Source: Balanoglossus misakiensis
Lineage: Eukaryota; Hemichordata
Assembly: GCA_040954595.2 (NCBI GenBank)
Contig: CM082594.2
Coordinates: 8,494,001 to 8,558,000 of the forward strand
Reading direction: 5' to 3'
DNA: 64,000 bases
Position numbers and translations under genes: made by a program. The notes beneath the pieces were generated by a model. It made no database searches. It worked only from the letters and a program-made list of their open reading frames with translations, and was not told the origin of the DNA. Positions 50,049 to 63,972 of this stretch are shown piece by piece. Numbering within the stretch: position 1 is the first letter of the stretch; each line of letters begins with the position of its first letter.

Positions 50049-53000
50049 GGAAATCATCAAAAAACGACAATTTTTCGACTTTGCGGAAAATCAAAACTTG
50101 GCCGATTTTTGAAAAAAATCATGGGTTATAGCTCAGGGAATCATCAAAAAATGACAATTTTTCGACTTTGCGGAAAATCAAAATTTGGCCGATTTTTGAA
50201 AAAAATCATGGGTTATAGCTCAGGAAATCATCAAAAAATGACAATTTTTCGACTTTGCGGAAAATCAAAATTTGGCCGATTTTTGAAAAAAATCATGGGT
50301 TATAGCTCAGGAAATCATCAAAAAATGACAATTTTTCGACTTTGCGGAAAATCAAAATTTGGCCGATTTTTGAAAAAAATCATGGGTTATAGCTCAGGAA
50401 ATCATCAAAAAATGACAATTTTTCGACTTTGCGGAAAATCAAAATTTGGCCGATTTTTGAAAAAAATCATGGGTTATAGCTCAGGAAATCATCAAAAAAT
50501 GACAATTTTTCGACTTTGCGGAAAATCAAAATTTGGCCGATTTTTGAAAAAAATCATGGGTTATAGCTCAGGAAATCATCAAAAAATGACAATTTTTCGA
50601 CTTTGCGGAAAATCAAAATTTGGCCGATTTTTGAAAAAAATCATGGGTTATAGCTCAGGAAATCATCAAAAAATGACAATTTTTTCGACTTTGCGGAAAA
50701 TCAAAATTTGGCCGATTTTTGATAAAAATCATGGGTTATAGCTCAGGAAATCATCAAAAAATGACAATTTTTCGACTTTGCGGAAAATCAAAATTTTGCC
50801 GATATTTGAAAAAAATCATGGGTTATAGCTCAGGAAATCATCAAAAAATGACAATTTTTCGACTTTGCGGAAAATCAAAATTTGGCCGATTTTTGAAAAA
50901 AATCATGGGTTATAGCTCAGGAAATCATCAAAAAATGACAATTTTTCGACTTTGCGGAAAATCAAAATTTGGCCGATTTTTGAAAAAATCATGGGTTATA
51001 GCTCAGGAAATCATCAAAAAATGACAATTTTTCGACTTTGCGGAAAATCAAAATTTGTCCGATTTTTGAAAAAAATCATGGGTTATAGCTCAGGAAATCA
51101 TCAAAAAATGACAATTTTTCGACTTTGCGGAAAATCAAAATTTGGCCGATTTTTGAAAAAAATCATGGGTTATAGCTCAGGAAATCATCAAAAAATGACA
51201 ATTTTTCGACTTTGCGGAAAATCAAAATTTGGCCGATTTTTGAAAAAAATCATGGGTTATAGCTCAGGAAATCATCAAAAAATGACAATTTTTCGACTTT
51301 GCGGAAAATCAAAATTTGGCCGATTTTTGAAAAAAATCATGGGTTATAGCTCAGGAAATCATCAAAAAATGACAATTTTTCGACTTTGCGGAAAATCAAA
51401 ATTTGGCCGATTTTTGAAAAAAATCATGGGTTATAGCTCAGGAAATCATCAAAAAATGACAATTTTTCGACTTTGCGGAAAATCAAAATTTGGCCGATTT
51501 TTGAAAAAAATCATGGGTTATAGCTCAGGAAATCATCAAAAAATGACAATTTTTCGACTTTGCGGAAAATCAAAATTTGGCCGATTTTTGAAAAAAATCA
51601 TGGGTTATAGCTCAGGAAATCATCAAAAAATGACAATTTTTCGACTTTGCGGAAAATCAAAATTTGGCCGATTTTTGAAAAAAATCATGGGTTATAGCTC
51701 AGGAAATCATCAAAAAATGACAATTTTTCGACTTTGCGGAAAATCAAAATTTGGCCGATTTTTGAAAAAAATCATGGGTTATAGCTCAGGAAATCATCAA
51801 AAAATGACAATTTTTCGACTTTGCGGAAAATCAAAATTTGGCCGATTTTTGAAAAAAATCATGGGTTATAGCTCAGGAAATCATCAAAAAATGACAATTT
51901 TTCGACTTTGCGGAAAATCAAAATTTGGCCGATTTTTGATAAAAATCATGGGTTATAGCTCAGGAAATCATCAAAAAATGACAATTTTTCGACTTTGCGG
52001 AAAATCAAAATTTGGCCGATTTTTGAAAAAAATCATGGGTTATAGCTCAGGAAATCATCAAAAAATGACAATTTTTCGACTTTGCGGAAAATCAAAATTT
52101 GGCCGATTTTTGAAAAAATCATGGGTTATAGCTCAGGAAATCATCAAAAAATGACAATTTTTCGACTTTGCGGAAAATCAAAATTTGTCCGATTTTTGAA
52201 AAAAATCATGGGTTATAGCTCAGGAAATCATCAAAAAATGACAATTTTTCGACTTTGCGGAAAATCAAAATTTGGCCGATTTTTGAAAAAAATCATGGGT
52301 TATAGCTCAGGAAATCATCAAAAAATGACAATTTTTCGACTTTGCGGAAAATCAAAATTTGGCCGATTTTTGAAAAAAATCATGGGTTATAGCTCAGGAA
52401 ATCATCAAAAAATGACAATTTTTCGACTTTGCGGAAAATCAAAATTTGGCCGATTTTTGAAAAAAATCATGGGTTATAGCTCAGGAAATCATCAAAAAAT
52501 GACAATTTTTCGACTTTGCGGAAAATCAAAATTTGGCCGATTTTTGAAAAAAATCATGGGTTATAGCTCAGGAAATCATCAAAAAATGACAATTTTTCGA
52601 CTTTGCGGAAAATCAAAATTTGGCCGATTTTTGAAAAAAATCATGGGTTATAGCTCAGGAAATCATCAAAAAATGACAATTTTTCGACTTTGCGGAAAAT
52701 CAAAATTTGGCCGATTTTTGAAAAAAATCATGGGTTATAGCTCAGGAAATCATCAAAAAATGACAATTTTTCGACTTTGCGGAAAATCAAAATTTGGCCG
52801 ATTTTTGAAAAAAATCATGGGTTATAGCTCAGGAAATCATCAAAAAATGACAATTTTTCGACTTTGCGGAAAATCAAAATTTGGCCGATTTTTGAAAAAA
52901 ATCATGGGTTATAGCTCAGGAAATCATCAAAAAATGACAATTTTTCGACTTTGCGGAAAATCAAAATTTGGCCGATTTTTGAAAAAAATCATGGGTTATA

Positions 53001-53962
53001 GCTCAGGAAATCATCAAAAAATGACAATTTTTCGACTTTGCGGAAAATCAAAATTTGGCCGATTTTTGAAAAAAATCATGGGTTATAGCTCAGGAAATCA
53101 TCAAAAAATGACAATTTTTCGACTTTGCGGAAAATCAAAATTTGGCCGATTTTTGAAAAAAATCATGGGTTATAGCTCAGGAAATCATCAAAAAATGACA
53201 ATTTTTCGACTTTGCGGAAAATCAAAATTTGGCCGATTTTTGAAAAAAATCATGGGTTATAGCTCAGGAAATCATCAAAAAATGACAATTTTTCGACTTT
53301 GCGGAAAATCAAAATTTGGCCGATTTTTGAAAAAAATCATGGGTTATAGCTCAGGAAATCATCAAAAAATGACAATTTTTCGACTTTGCGGAAAATCAAA
53401 ATTTGGCCGATTTTTGAAAAAAATCATGGGTTATAGCTCAGGAAATCATCAAAAAATGACAATTTTTCGACTTTGCGGAAAATCAAAATTTGGCCGATTT
53501 TTGAAAAAAATCATGGGTTATATCTCAGGAAATCATCAAAAAATGACAATTTTTCGACTTTGCGGAAAATCAAAATTTGGCCGATTTTTGATAAAAATCA
53601 TGGGTTATAGCTCAGGAAATCATCAAAAAATGACAATTTTTCGACTTTGCGGAAAATCAAAATTTGGCCGATTTTTGAAAAAAATCATGGGTTATAGCTC
53701 AGGAAATCATCAAAAAATGACAATTTTTCGACTTTGCGGAAAATCAAAATTTGGCCGATTTTTGAAAAAAATCATGGGTTATAGCTCAGGAAATCATCAA
53801 AAAATGACAATTTTTCGACTTTGCGGAAAATCAAAATTTGTTCGATTTTTGAAAAAAATCATGGGTTACAGCTCAGGAAATCATCAAAAAATGACAATTT
53901 TTCGACTTTGCGGAAAATCAAAATTTGGCCGATTTTTGAAAAAAATCATGGGTTATAGCTCA

Positions 53963-54398
53963 TGAAAATCGTCCAAAAATGAGAATTTTTCGACTTTGCC
54001 GAATTTTAAAATTGGCCGATTTTTGAAAAAATCATGGGTTATAGCTCATGAAAATCGTCCAAAAATGAGAATTTTTCGACTTTGCGGAATTTCAAAATTT
54101 GGCCGATTTTTGAAAAAATCATGGGTTATAAGCTCATGAAAATCGTCCAAAAATGAGAATTTTTCGACTTTGTGGAATTTCAAAATTTGGCCGATTTTTG
54201 AAAAAATCATGGGTTATAGCTCATGAAAATCGTCCAAAAATGACAATTTTTCGACTTTGCGGAATTTCAAAATTTGGCCGATTTTTGAAAAAATCATGGG
54301 TTATAGCTCATGAAAATCGTCCAAATATGAGAATTTTTCGACTTTGCGGAAAATCAAAATTTGGCCGATTTTTGATAAAAATCATGGGTTATAGCTCA
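53963..54398 (+). repeat. Variant (type B) satellite block 3
   Basis: Copy of block 2 exactly 4350 bp downstream, including the AAAACTTGG and CTCAGGGAATC variants in the monomers that follow. Confidence 0.93.
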
Positions 54399-57300
54399 GG
54401 AAATCATCAAAAAACGACAATTTTTCGACTTTGCGGAAAATCAAAACTTGGCCGATTTTTGAAAAAAATCATGGGTTATAGCTCAGGGAATCATCAAAAA
54501 ATGACAATTTTTCGACTTTGCGGAAAATCAAAATTTGGCCGATTTTTGAAAAAAATCATGGGTTATAGCTCAGGAAATCATCAAAAAATGACAATTTTTC
54601 GACTTTGCGGAAAATCAAAATTTGGCCGATTTTTGAAAAAAATCATGGGTTATAGCTCAGGAAATCATCAAAAAATGACAATTTTTCGACTTTGCGGAAA
54701 ATCAAAATTTGGCCGATTTTTGAAAAAAATCATGGGTTATAGCTCAGGAAATCATCAAAAAATGACAATTTTTCGACTTTGCGGAAAATCAAAATTTGGC
54801 CGATTTTTGAAAAAAATCATGGGTTATAGCTCAGGAAATCATCAAAAAATGACAATTTTTCGACTTTGCGGAAAATCAAAATTTGGCCGATTTTTGAAAA
54901 AAATCATGGGTTATAGCTCAGGAAATCATCAAAAAATGACAATTTTTCGACTTTGCGGAAAATCAAAATTTGGCCGATTTTTGAAAAAAATCATGGGTTA
55001 TAGCTCAGGAAATCATCAAAAAATGACAATTTTTTCGACTTTGCGGAAAATCAAAATTTGGCCGATTTTTGATAAAAATCATGGGTTATAGCTCAGGAAA
55101 TCATCAAAAAATGACAATTTTTCGACTTTGCGGAAAATCAAAATTTTGCCGATATTTGAAAAAAATCATGGGTTATAGCTCAGGAAATCATCAAAAAATG
55201 ACAATTTTTCGACTTTGCGGAAAATCAAAATTTGGCCGATTTTTGAAAAAAATCATGGGTTATAGCTCAGGAAATCATCAAAAAATGACAATTTTTCGAC
55301 TTTGCGGAAAATCAAAATTTGGCCGATTTTTGAAAAAATCATGGGTTATAGCTCAGGAAATCATCAAAAAATGACAATTTTTCGACTTTGCGGAAAATCA
55401 AAATTTGTCCGATTTTTGAAAAAAATCATGGGTTATAGCTCAGGAAATCATCAAAAAATGACAATTTTTCGACTTTGCGGAAAATCAAAATTTGGCCGAT
55501 TTTTGAAAAAAATCATGGGTTATAGCTCAGGAAATCATCAAAAAATGACAATTTTTCGACTTTGCGGAAAATCAAAATTTGGCCGATTTTTGAAAAAAAT
55601 CATGGGTTATAGCTCAGGAAATCATCAAAAAATGACAATTTTTCGACTTTGCGGAAAATCAAAATTTGGCCGATTTTTGAAAAAAATCATGGGTTATAGC
55701 TCAGGAAATCATCAAAAAATGACAATTTTTCGACTTTGCGGAAAATCAAAATTTGGCCGATTTTTGAAAAAAATCATGGGTTATAGCTCAGGAAATCATC
55801 AAAAAATGACAATTTTTCGACTTTGCGGAAAATCAAAATTTGGCCGATTTTTGAAAAAAATCATGGGTTATAGCTCAGGAAATCATCAAAAAATGACAAT
55901 TTTTCGACTTTGCGGAAAATCAAAATTTGGCCGATTTTTGAAAAAAATCATGGGTTATAGCTCAGGAAATCATCAAAAAATGACAATTTTTCGACTTTGC
56001 GGAAAATCAAAATTTGGCCGATTTTTGAAAAAAATCATGGGTTATAGCTCAGGAAATCATCAAAAAATGACAATTTTTCGACTTTGCGGAAAATCAAAAT
56101 TTGGCCGATTTTTGAAAAAAATCATGGGTTATAGCTCAGGAAATCATCAAAAAATGACAATTTTTCGACTTTGCGGAAAATCAAAATTTGGCCGATTTTT
56201 GAAAAAAATCATGGGTTATAGCTCAGGAAATCATCAAAAAATGACAATTTTTCGACTTTGCGGAAAATCAAAATTTGGCCGATTTTTGATAAAAATCATG
56301 GGTTATAGCTCAGGAAATCATCAAAAAATGACAATTTTTCGACTTTGCGGAAAATCAAAATTTGGCCGATTTTTGAAAAAAATCATGGGTTATAGCTCAG
56401 GAAATCATCAAAAAATGACAATTTTTCGACTTTGCGGAAAATCAAAATTTGGCCGATTTTTGAAAAAATCATGGGTTATAGCTCAGGAAATCATCAAAAA
56501 ATGACAATTTTTCGACTTTGCGGAAAATCAAAATTTGTCCGATTTTTGAAAAAAATCATGGGTTATAGCTCAGGAAATCATCAAAAAATGACAATTTTTC
56601 GACTTTGCGGAAAATCAAAATTTGGCCGATTTTTGAAAAAAATCATGGGTTATAGCTCAGGAAATCATCAAAAAATGACAATTTTTCGACTTTGCGGAAA
56701 ATCAAAATTTGGCCGATTTTTGAAAAAAATCATGGGTTATAGCTCAGGAAATCATCAAAAAATGACAATTTTTCGACTTTGCGGAAAATCAAAATTTGGC
56801 CGATTTTTGAAAAAAATCATGGGTTATAGCTCAGGAAATCATCAAAAAATGACAATTTTTCGACTTTGCGGAAAATCAAAATTTGGCCGATTTTTGAAAA
56901 AAATCATGGGTTATAGCTCAGGAAATCATCAAAAAATGACAATTTTTCGACTTTGCGGAAAATCAAAATTTGGCCGATTTTTGAAAAAAATCATGGGTTA
57001 TAGCTCAGGAAATCATCAAAAAATGACAATTTTTCGACTTTGCGGAAAATCAAAATTTGGCCGATTTTTGAAAAAAATCATGGGTTATAGCTCAGGAAAT
57101 CATCAAAAAATGACAATTTTTCGACTTTGCGGAAAATCAAAATTTGGCCGATTTTTGAAAAAAATCATGGGTTATAGCTCAGGAAATCATCAAAAAATGA
57201 CAATTTTTCGACTTTGCGGAAAATCAAAATTTGGCCGATTTTTGAAAAAAATCATGGGTTATAGCTCAGGAAATCATCAAAAAATGACAATTTTTCGACT

Positions 57301-57660
57301 TTGCGGAAAATCAAAATTTGGCCGATTTTTGAAAAAAATCATGGGTTATAGCTCAGGAAATCATCAAAAAATGACAATTTTTCGACTTTGCGGAAAATCA
57401 AAATTTGGCCGATTTTTGAAAAAAATCATGGGTTATAGCTCAGGAAATCATCAAAAAATGACAATTTTTCGACTTTGCGGAAAATCAAAATTTGGCCGAT
57501 TTTTGATAAAAATCATGGGTTATAGCTCAGGAAATCATCAAAAAATGACAATTTTTCGACTTTGCGGAAAATCAAAATTTGGCCGATTTTTGAAAAAAAT
57601 CATGGGTTATAGCTCAGGAAATCATCAAAAAATGACAATTTTTCGACTTTGCGGAAAATC

Positions 57661-60600
57661 AAAATTGGCCGATTTTTGAAAAAAATCATGGGTTATAGCT
57701 CAGGAAATCATCAAAAAATGACAATTTTTCGACTTTGCGGAAAATCAAAATTTGGCCGATTTTTGAAAAAAATCATGGGTTATAGCTCAGGAAATCATCA
57801 AAAAATGACAATTTTTCGACTTTGCGGAAAATCAAAATTTGGCCGATTTTTGAAAAAAATCATGGGTTATAGCTCAGGAAATCATCAAAAAATGACAATT
57901 TTTCGACTTTGCGGAAAATCAAAATTTGGCCGATTTTTGAAAAAAATCATGGGTTATAGCTCAGGAAATCATCAAAAAATGACAATTTTTCGACTTTGCG
58001 GAAAATCAAAATTTGGCCGATTTTTGAAAAAAATCATGGGTTATAGCTCAGGAAATCATCAAAAAATGACAATTTTTCGACTTTGCGGAAAATCAAAATT
58101 TGGCCGATTTTTGAAAAAAATCATGGGTTATAGCTCAGGAAATCATCAAAAAATGACAATTTTTCGACTTTGCGGAAAATCAAAATTTGGCCGATTTTTG
58201 AAAAAAATCATGGGTTATAGCTCAGGAAATCATCAAAAAATGACAATTTTTCGACTTTGCGGAAAATCAAAATTTGGCCGATTTTTGAAAAAAATCATGG
58301 GTTATAGCTCAGGAAATCATCAAAAAATGACAATTTTTCGACTTTGCGGAAAATCAAAATTTGGCCGATTTTTGAAAAAAATCATGGGTTATAGCTCAGG
58401 AAATCATCAAAAAATGACAATTTTTCGACTTTGCGGAAAATCAAAATTTGGCCGATTTTTGAAAAAAATCATGGGTTATAGCTCAGGAAATCATCAAAAA
58501 ATGACAATTTTTCGACTTTGCGGAAAATCAAAATTTGGCCGATTTTTGAAAAAAATCATGGGTTATAGCTCAGGAAATCATCAAAAAATGACAATTTTTC
58601 GACTTTGCGGAAAATCAAAATTTGGCCGATTTTTGAAAAAAATCATGGGTTATAGCTCAGGAAATCATCAAAAAATGACAATTTTTCGACTTTGCGGAAA
58701 ATCAAAATTTGGTCGATTTTTGAAAAAAATCATGGGTTATAGCTCAGGAAATCATCAAAAAATGACAATTTTTCGACTTTGCGGAAAATCAAAATTTCGT
58801 CGATTTTTGAAAAAAATCATGGGTTATAGCTCAGGAAATCATCAAAAAATGACAATTTTTCGACTTTGCGGAAAATCAAAATTTGGCCGATTTTTGAAAA
58901 AAATCATGGGTTATAGCTCAGGAAATCATCAAAAAATGACAATTTTTCGACTTTGCGGAAAATCAAAAATTTGGTCGATTTTTGAAAAAAATCATGGGTT
59001 ATAGCTCAGGAAATCATCAAAAAATGACAATTTTTCGACTTTGCGGAAAATCAAAATTTGGTCGATTTTTGAAAAAAATCATGGGTTATAGCTCAGGAAA
59101 TCATCAAAAAATGACAATTTTTCGACTTTGCGGAAAATCAAAATTTGGCCGATTTTTGAAAAAAATCATGGGTTATAGCTCAGGAAATCATCAAAAAATG
59201 ACAATTTTTCGACTTTGCGGAAAATCAAAAATTTGGCCGATTTTTGAAAAAAATCATGGGTTATAGCTCAGGAAATCATCAAAAAATGACAATTTTTCGA
59301 CTTTGCGGAAAATCAAAATTTCGTCGATTTTTGAAAAAAATCATGGGTTATAGCTCAGGAAATCATCAAAAAATGACAATTTTTCGACTTTGCGGAAAAT
59401 CAAAATTTGGCCGATTTTTGAAAAAAATCATGGGTTATAGCTCAGGAAATCATCAAAAAATGACAATTTTTCGACTTTGCGGAAAATCAAAATTTGGTCG
59501 ATTTTTGAAAAAAATCATGGGTTATAGCTCAGGAAATCATCAAAAAATGACAATTTTTCGACTTTGCGGAAAATCAAAATTTCGTCGATTTTTGAAAAAA
59601 ATCATGGGTTATAGCTCAGGAAATCATCAAAAAATGACAATTTTTCGACTTTGCGGAAAATCAAAATTTGGCCGATTTTTGAAAAAAATCATGGGTTATA
59701 GCTCAGGAAATCATCAAAAAATGACAATTTTTCGACTTTGCGGAAAATCAAAATTTGGCCGATTTTTGAAAAAAATCATGGGTTATAGCTCAGGAAATCA
59801 TCAAAAAATGACAATTTTTCGACTTTGCGGAAAATCAAAATTTGGTCGATTTTTGAAAAAAATCATGGGTTATAGCTCAGGAAATCATCAAAAAATGACA
59901 ATTTTTCGACTTTGCGGAAAATCAAAATTTGGCCGATTTTTGAAAAAAATCATGGGTTATAGCTCAGGAAATCATCAAAAAATGACAATTTTTCGACTTT
60001 GCGGAAAATCAAAATTTGGCCGATTTTTGAAAAAAATCATGGGTTATAGCTCAGGAAATCATCAAAAAATGACAATTTTTCGACTTTGCGGAAAATCAAA
60101 AATTTGGCCGATTTTTGAAAAAAATCATGGGTTATAGCTCAGGAAATCATCAAAAAATGACAATTTTTCGACTTTGCGGAAAATCAAAATTTGGCCGATT
60201 TTTGAAAAAAATCATGGGTTATAGCTCAGGAAATCATCAAAAAATGACAATTTTTCGACTTTGCGGAAAATCAAAATTTCGTCGATTTTTGAAAAAAATC
60301 ATGGGTTATAGCTCAGGAAATCATCAAAAAATGACAATTTTTCGACTTTGCGGAAAATCAAAATTTGGCCGATTTTTGAAAAAAATCATGGGTTATAGCT
60401 CAGGAAATCATCAAAAAATGACAATTTTTCGACTTTGCGGAAAATCAAAATTTGGCCGATTTTTGAAAAAAATCATGGGTTATAGCTCAGGAAATCATCA
60501 AAAAATGACAATTTTTCGACTTTGCGGAAAATCAAAATTTGGCCGATTTTTGAAAAAAATCATGGGTTATAGCTCAGGAAATCATCAAAAAATGACAATT

Positions 60601-63600
60601 TTTCGACTTTGCGGAAAATCAAAATTTGGCCGATTTTTGAAAAAAATCATGGGTTATAGCTCAGGAAATCATCAAAAAATGACAATTTTTCGACTTTGCG
60701 GAAAATCAAAATTTGGCCGATTTTTGAAAAAAATCATGGGTTATAGCTCAGGAAATCATCAAAAAATGACAATTTTTCGACTTTGCGGAAAATCAAAATT
60801 TGGCCGATTTTTGAAAAAAATCATGGGTTATAGCTCAGGAAATCATCAAAAAATGACAATTTTTCGACTTTGCGGAAAATCAAAATTTGGCCGATTTTTG
60901 AAAAAAATCATGGGTTATAGCTCAGGAAATCATCAAAAAATGACAATTTTTCGACTTTGCGGAAAATCAAAATTTGGCCGATTTTTGAAAAAAATCATGG
61001 GTTATAGCTCAGGAAATCATCAAAAAATGACAATTTTTCGACTTTGCGGAAAATCAAAATTTGGTCGATTTTTGAAAAAAATCATGGGTTATAGCTCAGG
61101 AAATCATCAAAAAATGACAATTTTTCGACTTTGCGGAAAATCAAAATTTGGTCGATTTTTGAAAAAAATCATGGGTTATAGCTCAGGAAATCATCAAAAA
61201 ATGACAATTTTTCGACTTTGCGGAAAATCAAAATTTGGCCGATTTTTGAAAAAAATCATGGGTTATAGCTCAGGAAATCATCAAAAAATGACAATTTTTC
61301 GACTTTGCGGAAAATCAAAATTTGGCCGATTTTTGAAAAAAATCATGGGTTATAGCTCAGGAAATCATCAAAAAATGACAATTTTTCGACTTTGCGGAAA
61401 ATCAAAAATTTGGCCGATTTTTGAAAAAAATCATGGGTTATAGCTCAGGAAATCATCAAAAAATGACAATTTTTCGACTTTGCGGAAAATCAAAATTTGG
61501 TCGATTTTTGAAAAAAATCATGGGTTATAGCTCAGGAAATCATCAAAAAATGACAATTTTTCGACTTTGCGGAAAATCAAAATTTGGTCGATTTTTGAAA
61601 AAAATCATGGGTTATAGCTCAGGAAATCATCAAAAAATGACAATTTTTCGACTTTGCGGAAAATCAAAATTTGGCCGATTTTTGAAAAAAATCATGGGTT
61701 ATAGCTCAGGAAATCATCAAAAAATGACAATTTTTCGACTTTGCGGAAAATCAAAATTTGGTCGATTTTTGAAAAAAATCATGGGTTATAGCTCAGGAAA
61801 TCATCAAAAAATGACAATTTTTCGACTTTGCGGAAAATCAAAATTTCGTCGATTTTTGAAAAAAATCATGGGTTATAGCTCAGGAAATCATCAAAAAATG
61901 ACAATTTTTCGACTTTGCGGAAAATCAAAATTTGGCCGATTTTTGAAAAAAATCATGGGTTATAGCTCAGGAAATCATCAAAAAATGACAATTTTTCGAC
62001 TTTGCGGAAAATCAAAATTTGGTCGATTTTTGAAAAAAATCATGGGTTATAGCTCAGGAAATCATCAAAAAATGACAATTTTTCGACTTTGCGGAAAATC
62101 AAAATTTCGTCGATTTTTGAAAAAAATCATGGGTTATAGCTCAGGAAATCATCAAAAAATGACAATTTTTCGACTTTGCGGAAAATCAAAATTTGGCCGA
62201 TTTTTGAAAAAAATCATGGGTTATAGCTCAGGAAATCATCAAAAAATGACAATTTTTCGACTTTGCGGAAAATCAAAATTTGGCCGATTTTTGAAAAAAA
62301 TCATGGGTTATAGCTCAGGAAATCATCAAAAAATGACAATTTTTCGACTTTGCGGAAAATCAAAAATTTGGCCGATTTTTGAAAAAAATCATGGGTTATA
62401 GCTCAGGAAATCATCAAAAAATGACAATTTTTCGACTTTGCGGAAAATCAAAATTTGGCCGATTTTTGAAAAAAATCATGGGTTATAGCTCAGGAAATCA
62501 TCAAAAAATGACAATTTTTCGACTTTGCGGAAAATCAAAATTTCGTCGATTTTTGAAAAAAATCATGGGTTATAGCTCAGGAAATCATCAAAAAATGACA
62601 ATTTTTCGACTTTGCGGAAAATCAAAATTTGGCCGATTTTTGAAAAAAATCATGGGTTATAGCTCAGGAAATCATCAAAAAATGACAATTTTTCGACTTT
62701 GCGGAAAATCAAAATTTGGTCGATTTTTGAAAAAAATCATGGGTTATAGCTCAGGAAATCATCAAAAAATGACAATTTTTCGACTTTGCGGAAAATCAAA
62801 ATTTCGTCGATTTTTGAAAAAAATCATGGGTTATAGCTCAGGAAATCATCAAAAAATGACAATTTTTCGACTTTGCGGAAAATCAAAATTTGGCCGATTT
62901 TTGAAAAAAATCATGGGTTATAGCTCAGGAAATCATCAAAAAATGACAATTTTTCGACTTTGCGGAAAATCAAAATTTGGCCGATTTTTGAAAAAAATCA
63001 TGGGTTATAGCTCAGGAAATCATCAAAAAATGACAATTTTTCGACTTTGCGGAAAATCAAAAATTTGGCCGATTTTTGAAAAAAATCATGGGTTATAGCT
63101 CAGGAAATCATCAAAAAATGACAATTTTTCGACTTTGCGGAAAATCAAAATTTGGCCGATTTTTGAAAAAAATCATGGGTTATAGCTCAGGAAATCATCA
63201 AAAAATGACAATTTTTCGACTTTGCGGAAAATCAAAATTTCGTCGATTTTTGAAAAAAATCATGGGTTATAGCTCAGGAAATCATCAAAAAATGACAATT
63301 TTTCGACTTTGCGGAAAATCAAAATTTCGTCGATTTTTGAAAAAAATCATGGGTTATAGCTCAGGAAATCATCAAAAAATGACAATTTTTCGACTTTGCG
63401 GAAAATCAAAATTTGGCCGATTTTTGAAAAAAATCATGGGTTATAGCTCAGGAAATCATCAAAAAATGACAATTTTTCGACTTTGCGGAAAATCAAAATT
63501 TGGCCGATTTTTGAAAAAAATCATGGGTTATAGCTCAGGAAATCATCAAAAAATGACAATTTTTCGACTTTGCGGAAAATCAAAATTTGGCCGATTTTTG

Positions 63601-63972
63601 AAAAAAATCATGGGTTATAGCTCAGGAAATCATCAAAAAATGACAATTTTTCGACTTTGCGGAAAATCAAAATTTGGCCGATTTTTGAAAAAAATCATGG
63701 GTTATAGCTCAGGAAATCATCAAAAAATGACAATTTTTCGACTTTGCGGAAAATCAAAATTTGGCCGATTTTTGAAAAAAATCATGGGTTATAGCTCAGG
63801 AAATCATCAAAAAATGACAATTTTTCGACTTTGCGGAAAATCAAAATTTGGCCGATTTTTGAAAAAAATCATGGGTTATAGCTCAGGAAATCATCAAAAA
63901 ATGACAATTTTTCGACTTTGCGGAAAATCAAAATTTGGCCGATTTTTGAAAAAAATCATGGGTTATAGCTCA
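57661..63972 (+). repeat. Distal satellite subfamily with TTGGTCG, TTCGTCG and 88-bp variants
   Basis: In the part right of about 58700, monomers carry GGTCG or CGTCG in place of GGCCG. Six monomers have an extra A (AAAAATTTGG or TTGGTCG contexts near 58968, 59230, 60101, 61407, 62365 and 63061). These variants are absent from the left part, so the array is regionally structured. Confidence 0.88.

Larger units (their letters stand above)
49613..57660 (+). repeat. 4350-bp higher-order duplication in the satellite
   Basis: Variant positions recur at a constant shift of 4350 bp (50 monomers). Examples are the type B block (49613/53963), the extra T near 50681/55031, the GATATTTG variant near 50801/55151, and one-base deletions near 50985/55335 and 52115/56465. 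The correspondence begins to break down near 57500-57660, where a GATAAAAATC variant and a deletion differ from the first copy. Confidence 0.88.
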
